Positions 35,601 through 46,639 of a stretch of 64,000 bases of DNA are shown here, piece after piece. Numbering within the stretch: position 1 is the first letter of the stretch; every line of letters starts with the position of its first letter. The notes under the pieces were generated by a model. The model did no database searches, had not been told where the DNA came from, and saw only the letters and a list, made by a program, of their open reading frames with translations. A program made the position numbers and the translations under genes. The DNA comes from Glossina fuscipes (Eukaryota; Arthropoda; Insecta; Diptera; Glossinidae): NCBI RefSeq assembly GCF_014805625.2, contig NW_023998470.1:1175632-1239631 (forward strand), read 5' to 3'.

Positions 35601-36700
35601 GGATAACAGTTATGGGCATAAACGATTCCGTCACAATGGAATATAATAAACATACTCGTTTTAGTTGTAAAAGTAACAAATAGCAACAAATTACGCAAGG
35701 ACAGACATGACTAAATTGCGCACCGATTAAAAATATTGAACAAATTTTAAGGAAGTACGTCAAGTTAATCTAAATCAGCAGTCAACAAATTCGCTAAATT
35801 AGAAACGTAACAAACAAAGTGAAACGCTATACAACATCTTACATCTATCACAGATCTGAATTAAAGAAGAAAATGTTTAATATGTTCCCACAAGGGAGAT
35901 GGTCCAAATTATGGTCTCTGATCCAAATTTGATGTGACTAATATTTTGGGGAACACTTGGTCCTCTTTTGTTTTTCTTGCTAAAAATGGTATCAAGGTGG
36001 GCCAAATTTTGCAGAAGAAGTTCTATTCAAACCATTGTTTTGACCCCGTTGCCATTATAGAAAACTAACTATTAGACCATATTCTTTTACATCAGAACAT
36101 TTAAAGAATAATCCCATATCATCCAAACTTTTTTCTTCCTTTTAGTATGCGGAACTAGTCTCTTTCATGGATTTTTGTCGAGAAATTTTAAAACATGTCT
36201 AGTTACCTGACATAATGACCATTTATTTAAATTGCGGCATTATGGTGGCAGTAGAATCTATTTCAAATAGCGTCCGTCCTAGGTCAAAATGTGTCAATTT
36301 GTTGAATTTCGTCAAAATATCTCAACAACGGCAACCTGACAGAGGGACAGACATGTATAACCCTGCATAGACTACCGTAATGAAGAACAGGTCTATGCAA
36401 AGTCCTCGTAGATGTTGTATACATTCATCCTAAAATATTGCTTTTTACTCTTTGTGTCGAGAGATTTTAAAAATAACACTATATTTTGGACTAAGGCGTC
36501 ATAACGGAAATGATCTTACAAATGATCCAATGTAATGCATTTTCACCAAAGTTCATCTTTGACTTATAAAATGATTATCTAGCAAATTTTGTTAATATAT
36601 CTCCGAATTTGTCAGCTATAAATTGGGAGCAAACGTAAACGGCCAGACATCAAAAAACTTTAATATATCCCTTTCAATGTGGGCGATGTAGAGTATAAGT
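35601..36700. repeat. Probable old repeat sequence, undefined ends
   Basis: It contains gtcaaaatatctcaacaacgg followed by gagggacagacatg, and a second block (attttgttaatatatctccg) with the same theme. This resembles the wording of the flanking dispersed repeats. Diverged; the limits cannot be set. Confidence 0.3.
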
Positions 36701-37976
36701 AACATGAATTAAGAAGAAATGTTATTCATGACTCATTGATTCGTATGACTTCGTCCGCAGACTAAAAAGTCTCTGTATGACTTAATTACATTTTTATTTT
36801 TCAGAGCTTTTTTTTTTATTTGACCAACTACTCGGAGGTGTTGTCCCTGCAGTAGGCTCGGCCAGAAAGTGTTCTAAGTAGAAAAAAGATTCATTTGCGA
36901 TTACTTTGTCTTTGAAAATCAAAATTTTTCTAAAAATATAATAAATAAAGAGATAGAAAAGCTGATAACTTTACAACAATACATCGTTGCACTTATACAC
37001 TGTTACAATATACATCCTTCCGAAGTAGCGGTTGAGCTACCCGAGCCCACTAAGCGAATTTTACGAATTTTAAATAGAAGAAATACGCAACGTTTAGCCT
37101 CTTAGTAAACTGATGCCGCGATCGAAGCAGCAGAACTCATTTACTTACCTTCTTTTACCTTAAAGAGTAAGAGCTTTAATGTTATTTAAGCATCTTATCT
37201 CTGCCTGCGCTTACGTACCAGCTATTTTGCATACATATTTTCAAGTACAAAAACACTTTTTGCTGCTAGATACCATGTGGACACGGCAAGCGAAAGTCAA
37301 AGCGCTGCTAGAGATTAATATTTCATGAATGGAACATTCCTGAGAAAGAAGTACGCGATCACACTTGAATCAAACTTATTCAGAGGAGAAAGAAAGTTTG
37401 CATTGTGCCAAGGACTTTACTATGAATCCAATGAGTTCTTCTTTACTCATTAGAGAGGCAATGTCTGTGAGTAGGGATTCTTTACTTGATGAACAATCAT
37501 TTTTAGGATTGTGTTTTAATTCGTATTCTATTCAGTTTTCCTAACGAACTTTTAGGCGAAAAACATCAAATTATGAAGCTTCCAATGAAAGGAATCGTGT
37601 TGCGGACCTTAAACATAAAAATTAATTTTTTATACAACCCAAGCAGTTCGGCAATAGGCATTGAAATGAAAATTTTCTTCTTCTTCTTAATTTACATTAA
37701 ATATCTGCTATTCCTTAAGCGTTTAAGGTGTAACCTGCTCACCAAACCAACCCACGCCAATGTGCGTGATAAGATGAACTTTATATATTCAGTCACGTTG
37801 CTTCATACATATATCATGTTACTGGTTAACACGACTTATGCAATAAATAATGAGTAAAGCAAACGATGTGATATTGTAACAATAACGAAAGCTACAACGC
37901 TTTTTTTATCGATAGTGTATAATGCTTTCACAAAAATATATATTACGTGCGTATGAATTCGATGAAATCGATAATA
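36701..37976. other. AT-rich sequence, no gene recognised
   Basis: No supported gene. Short frames only. Confidence 0.4.
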
Positions 37977-38047
37977 AACAACAACAACAACAATGGCAAT
38001 AACAACAACGACAATAGCAACAGCAACAGCAACAATAACAAAAATAA
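37977..38047. repeat. (AAC)n-rich trinucleotide repeat
   Basis: An aac/aca/aat trinucleotide tract. It forces an asparagine-rich frame on the plus strand (37947-38414) that I do not accept as a gene, because its remainder is equally low complexity. Confidence 0.8.
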
Positions 38048-41000
38048 GTATAACGACATGAACCATATCTACATATCTACATATATCGGCAAACAAACAG
38101 ACAACAAGTCATATCAACGACTTCATTTAAGCATAAATAACCATAATAACACTCATACGCACTGGTGTCTGCATGAAAACAATAATAAAACAGAACAATA
38201 TCAACAAAAAAAAAAAAAAAATGAGAATGAGAATGAAAAAAATGAGAAAAATAAAAGCAAAAATGTAAACGCATTAAAAATGAAGTTGTTATGCTGCCGA
38301 GCAATTTTTCCGCCCGTGACGCGAATAGCCGACCTACGGAAACGGAAAGCACCCGCAAACATAACAAGAAACTTTGAAAAAATGTACGAATTGAATGCAT
38401 GTAAGTGCTTGTGAATTTGGGTTTGGCTCCGCAGCATTTGTTGATATTCATTAATCGTCTGTGGTTTGTGCACACAAGTAGATGCGCACATCCAGAACTT
38501 ATGACTGTTAGCTTTGCTCGGAAGTTTCTGCCATTCAAATATTTATACATAATTCCAATGCATCATCTTCCTCAACTTCTTCTTTCTTCTTTCGCCTTTT
38601 CCATTTTTATTTAAATCATTTTTAATTTTCTTTTTTTTTTTCATTTTTATTGAGATATTTTTATATAAATTTACTTTCACTACCAATGGCCAATGTACGC
38701 GAATCTCCATCCAGTCCCGTGTTGGAACACCACTTAAGCATGAATTGTTCAGTTATTTATTTATTGCAAGTAACTGAACTTCTGTTTCTTGTGTTCATTT
38801 GTGCATTAATGTTCGTCATTCTTGTTTCCTATTTGTTTGTTATTGTTGGTTATCCTGATGTTGCTCAGTTATTGTCACAAGTGGTTGCAGCTGAACGAAT
38901 AAATACGCAAAAAATTGTTGCGCTCCTTTCCTATAAAATATTTTTACATACGCGCGCAACCATATGTATTATTTTAAATGTCTTGTAAACGATACGTTTG
39001 TACGTGGATCTGCAATATATTACACGCTTTTTATTATTACTATATCAATACTTGAGAGTTGAAATTTTTATTAAGTCCAAAGTGATTTTTGCGATATTTT
39101 TGCAATGATTGCGAACATTCTTTTACACGTCTTCTTTTATAGCTCGGCTTGGTGTGCGTTTATTTAAGTAGAAATTTTACATAAACTTAATAAATAAATA
39201 TATTTTAAATACAAAAAGTCAATGTATGCACTATGAGATGTATGTCTCATAACCAATATTTCATAGCAGCGTTCTATTAAACGTTAGCAATTTTGTGAGG
39301 CAATTGTACCGCTAAGTCTTCGGAAAGCTCTAACATATCTTAGATCGATAAGAATGAATTTGATTGAATTTTCGCCAAACCCTTTAAGGTTAAGATTTTT
39401 AACTAATATCAGCCGACGAATCCCATCATATCGAATTAAACTACGAATATATGAGCAAGCTTTCAGTCTCATTTTCGAATATTTGGTATTCGAAAAGGAA
39501 AACCAAAGAGATGTATCTGAATGAATCACTGTCTTATCACTTTTATCGATCTTCGGTGCTTTGGCGTTTATATCTTTATATTATATAACTGAAAGTCAAT
39601 CTTATGCTGTGCATATCCTCAGCGATGTTTGTTGACTGTTGCCGAGTTCTACAACGAAAAGATCATTAAATTTTTGACAATGATACAATATTGTTATTTG
39701 ATGACTTGAGTTTGTGCTGAAAACTAGTCGATGTTCTAAGAAATCAAATCGCAAAAAAATGTTAACAACTCGCAGAACAAAGAGTTAACACAAAAGTGTC
39801 ATAATGAAACTAGGTACTCGCAACTTGCTTTTAAAAAGGTGTAAGAGCAGAAAATTTGTGGAAGTCAAAGTCAGTGGAGTCAAGGGAGTTAAGTCGAATA
39901 ACGGATCAAACCAGAAAAAGTATTGTAAGTATAAGCTCCTCTAAATAGGACAACTAAAGTCGATGCTGTCTTAAAAATCATCACGAACTTAAGCTCAAAA
40001 CGAAGTGAATAAAAACTTAAAATCGCAAAAACATTGTTTTATGTTAAAATATAGCAAATAAATGATGTATATAATGAAAGTTAAGTAATTTTCGTCTTTT
40101 TTTCCTCCCTTCGTAGACAGATAATTGTTTTATGCAAGATTATGCCTGCGTTGAAATCCTATTCCTTCGGACACATCCTCCCCTCTTTAAACAGACCGCC
40201 CGCCTTTAAAATAAACTACCAGCAGTGATCTTCTCCGCCACTCCAGAACTCGAACGTATGCAAGGACTACTCCCCCCTTTGTCCTCTCCTTGCTTATGAT
40301 CCCTTGCAAGCACTCTTCGTATTCATATGTATAGGAGACATACAAGTGTCGACATCTTCGGTTTACTCATACTAACAAGAAGTTATCTTTTCAATTCGGC
40401 ATTTTCCGAATATTAATTTTTGTGCTTCTCAGCTCCTGTTCTTGTCAGAATATATATGTATACATAAGATTGGAATGCTGAGAGTTCTTGTTGGTTGAAT
40501 CAATATTATACATAGATAAGTATTTTTCCAAAAGCACACTTTTTGGTATCTCATGAAATAACGTGTGCTCTCATTATTTAAATGAGAGAAGTAATGTAAA
40601 TGGATGTAAAAAGCAAAGATGCCCGAGCAGATATATTCTTAAACTAAGATTATGAGTCGATAAAATAAACCTGTATCGTTTTTGCTTTTATTATAAATCA
40701 AGGCAAGACTATAGCTTTTACCGCCTGCATTGAGTACAAATGAAATCTGGCAAAAAATGCTCTCTCTACTTAAGATAGTGCAAGCCGTACTTTATTGCAA
40801 TATTAATTCATCGCTTTAAATTATTCGTATTAATAATAATTACAAGTAATAATGAATAATAAAATTCAAAAAACCAAAATAAAAAAAAAGAAAATAAAAA
40901 ATTAAAATAAAATAAATGTAATAATAAGAAATAATCAAGTTGCGACGATATTCCAATTTACTCAGTCACTTTAATAAAAATGAAATTCTGCTTTTTCTAA

Positions 41001-41382
41001 CCATATATATGTTGGTCAGTAGTTCTTTCTCAAAAAATCGCAAAATTAACATAAGTTGAATTTTTAGTTCATATATTTGCTGTTCAATAAATTAAAATGA
41101 AAAGTAGTTGTCATGCAACTTATGCCTATATATGAGCCTTCTTTTCATATATTTCTTAAGCAAACAATGATCAAAGTCGATTAATATCGATATATATGAT
41201 GTTTAAAAAGAAACTTCCCCTTCAAGCTTCCTTTAACAACAGAAAAGGCATTCAAGTCTGAGAATTTGAAATTAAAAAAAAAATCTCAATATATTTTGTA
41301 AATATCCGAAACATTAAGAAAAAATTAAATCGCTTGAGAAAAAAATACAGAAAAATAAAATCAATCTCGTTTAAAAATTAAA
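38048..41382. other. AT-rich sequence, no gene recognised
   Basis: A 112-codon hydrophobic frame at 38650-38988 (+) lacks family motifs. A short C-rich stretch lies at 40160-40310. An A-rich tract precedes the 3' end of Brf. No supported gene. Confidence 0.4.
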
Positions 41383-41388
41383 TTTAAT
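41383..41388 (-). terminator. Candidate polyadenylation signal of Brf
   Basis: ATTAAA on the minus strand, about 50 nt beyond the Brf stop codon. Several other AT-rich hexamers are near, so the choice is tentative. Confidence 0.3.
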
Positions 41389-41437
41389 AATAAATTAAAC
41401 TAACTTAATAATGAATTAACTGATTTTATGCAATAAA

Positions 41438-41586
41438 TTAATAGTTTTCTTCATCGTATCCGTAATAGTCGTCATCTTCACCATCATTAAGCATATCCTT
41501 GAGTGAAGAATACTCCTTTTCAGGGTCAGGTTCAGGTTCAGCGTCCGGTTCCAAATCAGCATCGAGATCTTCATCATCCACATCGT
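41438..41586 (-). CDS. Brf: Brf last exon
   Basis: 149 nt, with acceptor ...tttgcag before 41586. It encodes the Asp/Glu-rich C-terminal tail and the stop TAA at 41438-41440. Phase 1 is carried in from the previous exon. Confidence 0.9.
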
Positions 41587-44500
41587 CTGCAAACAAATGT
41601 AAAAAATTTCCAATTACGTCATAAGTCCTTCATAAAAATTCTCGGGAGTAAAATTACCTTTATCCAGAACAATTGGTTCTTGTTTCGATTCGGGTTCGGC
41701 CACTGGTAAACCTAATTCTACTTTAGACATCTTCGCAGGCGGCCCAGGTATTGAGTAATTGGGTTTGCCGCGCCTGTCAATAACGGATAACAAAATTTCT
41801 TTATCATTAATTATAATTAATGAATAAAATTTTATTGGTTTACCCGGTTTTGCGGTGTATTGGACCTGTTTCCACTATAACTGGTAAATCTTTAGGATCT
41901 ATTACTTTAGCTTCTTCTTTATTCTCTTCTGGATCTGCAACATCTCCTGGTAAGGCATTATCAGTTTTGCCGCTGGCCGCGCCACTAGCACCTTCCGTTA
42001 GAGTTCTCAAAATCTCATAATTAATTTTCGTGGAAATTTTTTTTTCTTGTAGCATTTTCTCTATAGCTTCACCCGCTGTCGACGACGGGCCAATAACTTT
42101 CTTTCTGGGTTTACGTTTCTTTTTCTCGGGTTTACCCTCCTCCTTCTCTTTCGCTAATCTCTCTTCTTTTTCTTTCATTTCCTTAAGGTATTCGGCATTC
42201 AAAGCCTTCCACATTTGATTTTTATATTCGGCCTCCTCGTGCGTTAATATATAATTATTTATCTCTTCGTCATCTAAACCTTCTAAATCGAGTTCCTCAT
42301 CTCTTTGTGGATTTTTTGACTCTTCGCATTCCTTTACTTCGCTAGCCGTTAAACGACAAATTGATTCAATATCAGGTTTGAGGCCTTCAATTACCAGCTT
42401 CTGCGATTTAGGGGCAGCCTTTGCCAGCTCTGGGCTGCCGGCTAAGCATTCTTGTATCGCCTCAAGATTAGATTTTTCTATAAATTCAGCTGTTTCTTTG
42501 TCCTCGAAATCGTCTTCATTTAAATCACTTGAACCGGTTAAACGCTTCACAATTCCGCGATGACATTTTGACTGTTCTTTTTCCAAATATAAATCAATCT
42601 GCTTTTGCAGTTCGCTTAACTCGTTTTCGCCAATCTTTGAAAAAAAAAAACAACAAAAATTAATAAAAAAAAAAATAAAAAACTTCGTCTGAAAATAGAA
42701 GCGCCCAACGTGGGGCTCGAACCCACGACCCTGAGATTAAGAGTCTCATGCTCTACCGACTGAGCTAGCCGGGCTGTTTGCCCAACGTCACTTTTGTTTG
42801 AATATATTTATAGAGATATTTGTTGAGAAACTTCGCCTAACAATGAGAAACATGAAGAATTTGTTACGTCACGGTTCGTTTATTCTTCAATATATTTCTC
42901 TTAAATCAACATTTCTCAAGCAATTTTCCACCTCTTTTTAGCCATATTTTGCTTAAGATCTTTAAAATATCTACAAATGCTTACATTATTTTTTCAATAG
43001 GGAATGCAGACAATGTATACATATATCTTTTTAGATTTGGACACAGATAAAAGAGCTAGGGATAGGAGCGAGGAGTTTACTTCTGAAATGCACTTTAATT
43101 CTTCAGTTTGAGAGTCTGTGCACCAAATTATTTTTTAATGAAAAATAACGTACCTAATCACGAATCGAATACGCAAAGGCTATTAAAGACCTTTGGAACC
43201 GAAGCAACGACCGAGCAAGAAGTTTTTAATCCAAATTCCAATGAATGCCAATAACTTACTAATACCTGTTTTATGTATTAAGAACTCATGCGTTGATCCA
43301 ATTCAAATTCCCCATCCCATTTTGATCTACGCTTAATCCCTTTTCAAACTTGAGGTTTTCTCTTTTTTTTTACACAAGCGAAGAAAGCTTCGTTGTCTTC
43401 ATCTAACTATGAAACAATTTCGATTGCAATTTATACGATATCCGCACGTAGGCAAGAGTAGGCAATGTTTAGTGATAATAATCATAATTCCTTCCACGTC
43501 AACGGACTTTAGTGAAGTAAAAAAAAAATGAGTAGACGAATAGGTAAGAATCGCGGCTACCAAGTGTGTGTTTGCGGGTTGTAAACCCAGTGCGGTAGAG
43601 TTGAGTTCAGTTGTATCTAATAATGAGTAATCAGTCGCTAAGGGCGATTTGCCGATTGGGCACACACCCACTACTTTCTGACCGCATTACACGAATAGAG
43701 GACGTCACCCGGGTGATTAAGCACATCAAAAAAGAAAAAAATCCCTAACTCGAATTTTCTTCTTCTTCTTTTTGTTTAATTTACCTCTTTTATACGCTCG
43801 CGATCTTTTTTACGAGCCGCTTTAAAGGCCGGAGGATCCTGTTCAGCTTCTAAGTCTACCGACATGAACTCATCAAGGGTTAGAGAACTTGAAGGTGTGT
43901 CAGCAAACTCGGTCAGTCTTTTGCGTAAAGTAGATTCATGAATTTTGACAATTTTGACAACATCCACTATTGTGCGGCTAAATTCATGCATGCGGGCGGC
44001 AATCAGAAGAGCTGAATAAACAAAGCAAAAGTTAAACAAATAAAAAATTATATTCGCCATCTGATAAAGCTTGGATACACATTACTCTATATATATTTAT
44101 AGAAATTTCAATACTTCTTAAACAGTTGGCGCTCATAAACCTTTGCACGAACTAATTGATTAATTTATAGATCGTCAACTATTAAAGAGAGTAAATTGAA
44201 ATTTTAAGCTAACCAGGTTATTTCAATTATGATAAGAATTTTCAAACTACTCTTGGCTGAACATCCATTAAGGTGTTCAATATGGATATCTGTCTGTAGC
44301 ATGACACTTGTTTATATTCTTATATGCATTCGAATGCGAATCGTCTCTATTTTGGGTGCCAATAATTGAACGACCAAAGAAGACTTTATTCCTCATGAAT
44401 ACCAGTCTAATAACAGGAGAAAGCTAGTGCGATTATAAAAAAGGTGATAATTTCCGATTGACCGCCACCTGATTCTATGTGGCTGTCTCGCTGCCGTTAT

Positions 44501-45478
44501 GAAACATGAACATTGAATATATGCCATGGTCTCATAAATATTAATTTAGTAAACAAAGCCACAAAAAAAAAAATGTAAATGTCTATGAGATATAAAACTT
44601 AGCACAAGCTTCTAAGGGTACTTCGGTGCAACGAATGAGAAAGAAAAACGTAGAATACAGCAGAGCCGCAAGCAAATCCGAAAATGTCAATGAATTCTTG
44701 GCAATAACTTGTAGCCGAAGGCCAATAACGTCACTTTATATATGTACTTTTCTTGAAATTTTTGGAAGTCGTAAAGTTTTTTCACGAAGTTGTACTTTAG
44801 GAGAAATCAAATAGAGGCACGGCAGACCTTGAACAAGATCTATATGAAACAAATTCATGTTCAATACTTTTTAAGCCCTAAATATAAACTCAGACACTGC
44901 TAATATTTTCATCATCGCTTCTTAAGCGTTTCTGGCTTAAGGGCTTTGCAAGCATCATATGATTATCTCTCAAGAAATATCATTATAATAACACTTGTAA
45001 AATCTTTGCGGGGATTTCTAGAGATATGTCCTTTTCAATGGTTTTGTCCACGGGAAAAATCGAAATATTGATGCAAGTTTATAACGAAACAACCATGAAA
45101 GTAAATACCTGTAGGCAGCATAGACAGCAGCTCTATTAGCTAAGATATTAATTGTTGTGACCGATAAAATTAGATTTTTGTATGAATGATTTCTGACACT
45201 TTTCCTACAAGAATTGTAAGAATTATTCTAAACATGAAGCACTGATTCCATATATACATTGAACTAAGCTAGTGCGCGTATATACAATATAGCGAGCATT
45301 TTGAAAATATCCATTTTTCAAAGCTTACCAGCACCACATAGACCAGTTGGCCTTCGGCCGGAATGTATGGAATCTTTTTTCATTCGTTGGACAATGCGTA
45401 AAGCAGTCATTGACACTTCATGCGTTTTAGCTCCAAACTGCAAACGATTTGCAAACCGCATTATATACAGGCAAGGAT
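41438..45478 (-). CDS. Brf: TFIIIB subunit Brf, partial (N-terminus missing)
   Basis: Brf is the TFIIB-like subunit of TFIIIB. It bridges TFIIIC, TBP and RNA polymerase III on tRNA and 5S genes. Five exons (45478-45329, 44011-43785, 42634-41844, 41773-41658, 41586-41438) join in one frame with GT/AG introns, giving about 477 codons to the TAA at 41438-41440. In order they encode the second cyclin-like TFIIB repeat ([48 protein letters not shown]), the [14 protein letters not shown] linker, and the conserved TBP-binding block ([19 protein letters not shown], then [17 protein letters not shown]). An acidic tail ends [12 protein letters not shown]. Known fly Brf is roughly 660 residues, so about 180 N-terminal residues (zinc ribbon and first cyclin repeat) are missing. 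They may lie in or past the N gap at 45520. A tRNA-Lys gene is nested in the third-last intron. Confidence 0.93.
41658..41773 (-). CDS. Brf: Brf exon
   Basis: 116 nt, with acceptor ttgacag and donor AAAG|gtaatt. It encodes [20 protein letters not shown] and the following linker. The 71-nt and 70-nt introns on either side are typical short fly introns. Confidence 0.9.
41844..42634 (-). CDS. Brf: Brf exon, TBP-binding block
   Basis: 791 nt, with acceptor tttttcaaag and donor CCGG|gtaaac. It begins [19 protein letters not shown] and holds the conserved Brf block II ([11 protein letters not shown]..., [15 protein letters not shown]), which binds TBP in the family. Confidence 0.93.
42676..42695 (-). 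terminator. Pol III terminator of tRNA-Lys
   Basis: A T4 run (42692-42695) lies 6 nt after the tRNA 3' end. A T6 run (42677-42682) and then longer T runs follow. The longer runs also make up the polypyrimidine tract before the next Brf exon. Confidence 0.7.
42702..42774 (-). tRNA. tRNA-Lys-CTT: tRNA-Lys (anticodon CTT)
   Basis: A 73-nt cloverleaf on the minus strand. The acceptor stem is GCCCGGC paired with GTTGGGC plus discriminator G (one G-T wobble pair and an A mismatch tolerance at the stem base). The D arm has TAGCTCAGTCGGTAGAGC, which is a good A box. The anticodon loop is CTCTTAA, giving anticodon CTT. The T arm has GGGTTCGAGCCCC, which is a canonical B box. There is no intron. The sequence looks exactly like the conserved eukaryotic tRNA-Lys(CTT) and should be functional. 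It lies in a Brf intron on the same strand, 67 nt from the next exon. Confidence 0.96.
43541..43715 (+). repeat. Candidate tRNA-derived SINE, copy 2
   Basis: Blocks taggtaagaatcgcggctac, gggttgtaaacccagtgcgg followed by tagagtt, and tttgccgattgggcacacac followed by ctttctgaccgc match copy 1 (5256-5430) in the same order. It is inserted in the tRNA-bearing intron of Brf on the opposite strand. Confidence 0.5.
43785..44011 (-). CDS. Brf: Brf exon, end of second cyclin repeat
   Basis: 227 nt, with acceptor tttattcag and donor GAG|gtaaat. It encodes [26 protein letters not shown] and [14 protein letters not shown], all highly conserved in Brf. Confidence 0.93.
44012..45328 (-). other. Brf intron, 1317 nt
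   Basis: Donor GCTG|gtaagc and acceptor tttattcag. It is AT-rich with no nested gene seen. Short frames such as 44626-44814 (+) have no motifs. Confidence 0.7.
45329..45478 (-). CDS. Brf: Brf exon, start of second cyclin repeat
   Basis: 150 nt, with acceptor ttttttttag before 45478. It encodes [15 protein letters not shown] and [13 protein letters not shown], ending at GLCGA in phase with the next exon. It is the most 5' Brf exon visible. Confidence 0.92.
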
Positions 45479-45519
45479 CTAAAAAAACAAAGTAAAAAAT
45501 CTTAATTTAGAAAGAAAAA

Positions 45520-45619
45520 NNNNNNNNNNNNNNNNNNNNNNNNNNNNNNNNNNNNNNNNNNNNNNNNNNNNNNNNNNNNNNNNNNNNNNNNNNNNNNNNN
45601 NNNNNNNNNNNNNNNNNNN
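45520..45619. other. Assembly gap (100 N)
   Basis: Exactly 100 N, the usual placeholder for a gap of unknown size. It is 41 nt upstream of the last visible Brf exon, so the zinc-ribbon and first-cyclin exons of Brf may be hidden here. Confidence 0.97.
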
Positions 45620-46011
45620 AATAAAACAAAAAATTTTTAATTTGTAAAGTCTTGAACTCGATCTTGAGTTATATGTTAAAAGAACAAAAGTGCGAAATGC
45701 AACTCAAACGTAATTTAAATTTTAATCGTTAACCGGTCAGAGTGGAATAAGCTAGAATTTACAACAACACAATTCATTATCGCATAGATCGAAATAAAAA
45801 AAAAAAAATGAAAAAGCCAAGACAAGTTTTTGTCATGCTAGTCGATCTCCTAAAATGGTTGCTTAGGCTTGCAAGAACTGTGTTACGAACAAAATTCAAT
45901 GGCGTTGACTGTGTTTGTTTGCGCTCAGATGAAAAACAAGTTTTTCAAATATTTTTTTTTCTTTTTTGCCTCTTACAACTAACCAATATGTTTGCTTTTA
46001 TATGCGTACAG

Positions 46012-46088
46012 GTGAACATATGTATTTCGGACAACGTGTTGGTTTAACTAACCCGGTGTATACGTTGCCTATCCCTTCAAAGTCTGAA
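46012..46088 (+). other. Candidate 77-nt coding exon of unknown gene
   Basis: A strong acceptor precedes 46012 (branch-like actaac, a T-rich tract, gcgtacag). The donor GAA|gtatgt follows 46088. One frame is open, reading EHMYFGQRVGLTNPVYTLP and then IPSKSE. It is balanced in composition and unlike the low-complexity frames around it. It would belong to a plus-strand gene with other exons outside or not recognised. I do not recognise the protein. The alternative is a chance open segment of 25 codons. Confidence 0.35.
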
Positions 46089-46490
46089 GTATGTTGCTTT
46101 CTTCAAATTGTTGTTTATGATGTCTACACACACACACATCATAAACAAACCATTTGAAGCGACTGTTTCAAGAGACTATCAATAATTGCAGCTCATAATA
46201 GTTGGTTAACAGGCACCTGCTCGGTAAAATGATATCTTGTGGGACGTGAAAATTATTACTGGTTTTCATTACTGGTTAGGGCAGATCACGCCTATTTAAA
46301 AGCATAATTTGCATAGCAACATTCGCTGTTTTATCTAAATTTTCCTGCTTAAGAGACTTCTAATAAGAGATCATTAATGAGATGAAATGGTTAAATAAAT
46401 TTAGAATATTATTATTATTATTAATTTCGCCAGAGAAATAAATTCTAAGACTAAACTCTTAAAAGCACTACCATCTAAGGCTATCGGCTT
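46089..46490. other. AT-rich sequence, no gene recognised
   Basis: Nothing supportable. A short (CA)n run lies at about 46126-46137. Confidence 0.4.
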
Positions 46491-46494
46491 TTAT

Positions 46495-46550
46495 TAAAAA
46501 GTCTCCGCACTTGAGATTCGAACCCACGAATAATATCATCACCAAGAACG
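46495..46550 (-). repeat. Candidate SINE fragment, copy 4, with canonical B box
   Basis: Minus-strand GTGGGTTCGAATCTCAAGTG followed by CGGAGACTT. GGTTCGAATCTC is an exact Pol III B box. The following block aligns with 'tctcaatgtggtagagttt' of the other copies. Confidence 0.45.
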
Positions 46551-46639
46551 AAACAGAAATCATAGGTTTTTGTTTCTTCTCGTATGAGCAATCACTTCAT
46601 TTATGATGGTCGGAAAGAAATGAGGCGAGAAAAAGAGAG

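Larger units (their letters stand above)
42635..43784 (-). other. Brf intron (1150 nt) holding tRNA-Lys and a SINE-like repeat
   Basis: Donor GAG|gtaaat at 43784 and acceptor tcaaag at 42635. Besides the tRNA it contains the candidate SINE copy at 43541-43715. The other Brf introns near the 3' end are only about 70 nt, so this one has been enlarged by insertions. Confidence 0.8.

Noticed and set aside
37947..38414. 155-codon asparagine-rich open frame
   Set aside because: It is driven by an (AAC)n microsatellite and followed by equally low-complexity sequence. No motif, and opposite-strand frames of similar length exist.
38650..38988. 112-codon hydrophobic frame with a membrane-like segment
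   Set aside because: T-rich sequence produces such frames. No family motif, and no signal or splice context that I trust.
41416..41613. 65-codon Met/Ile-rich minus-strand frame at the Brf 3' end
   Set aside because: It is the wrong frame of the last Brf exon; the correct frame gives the conserved acidic tail.
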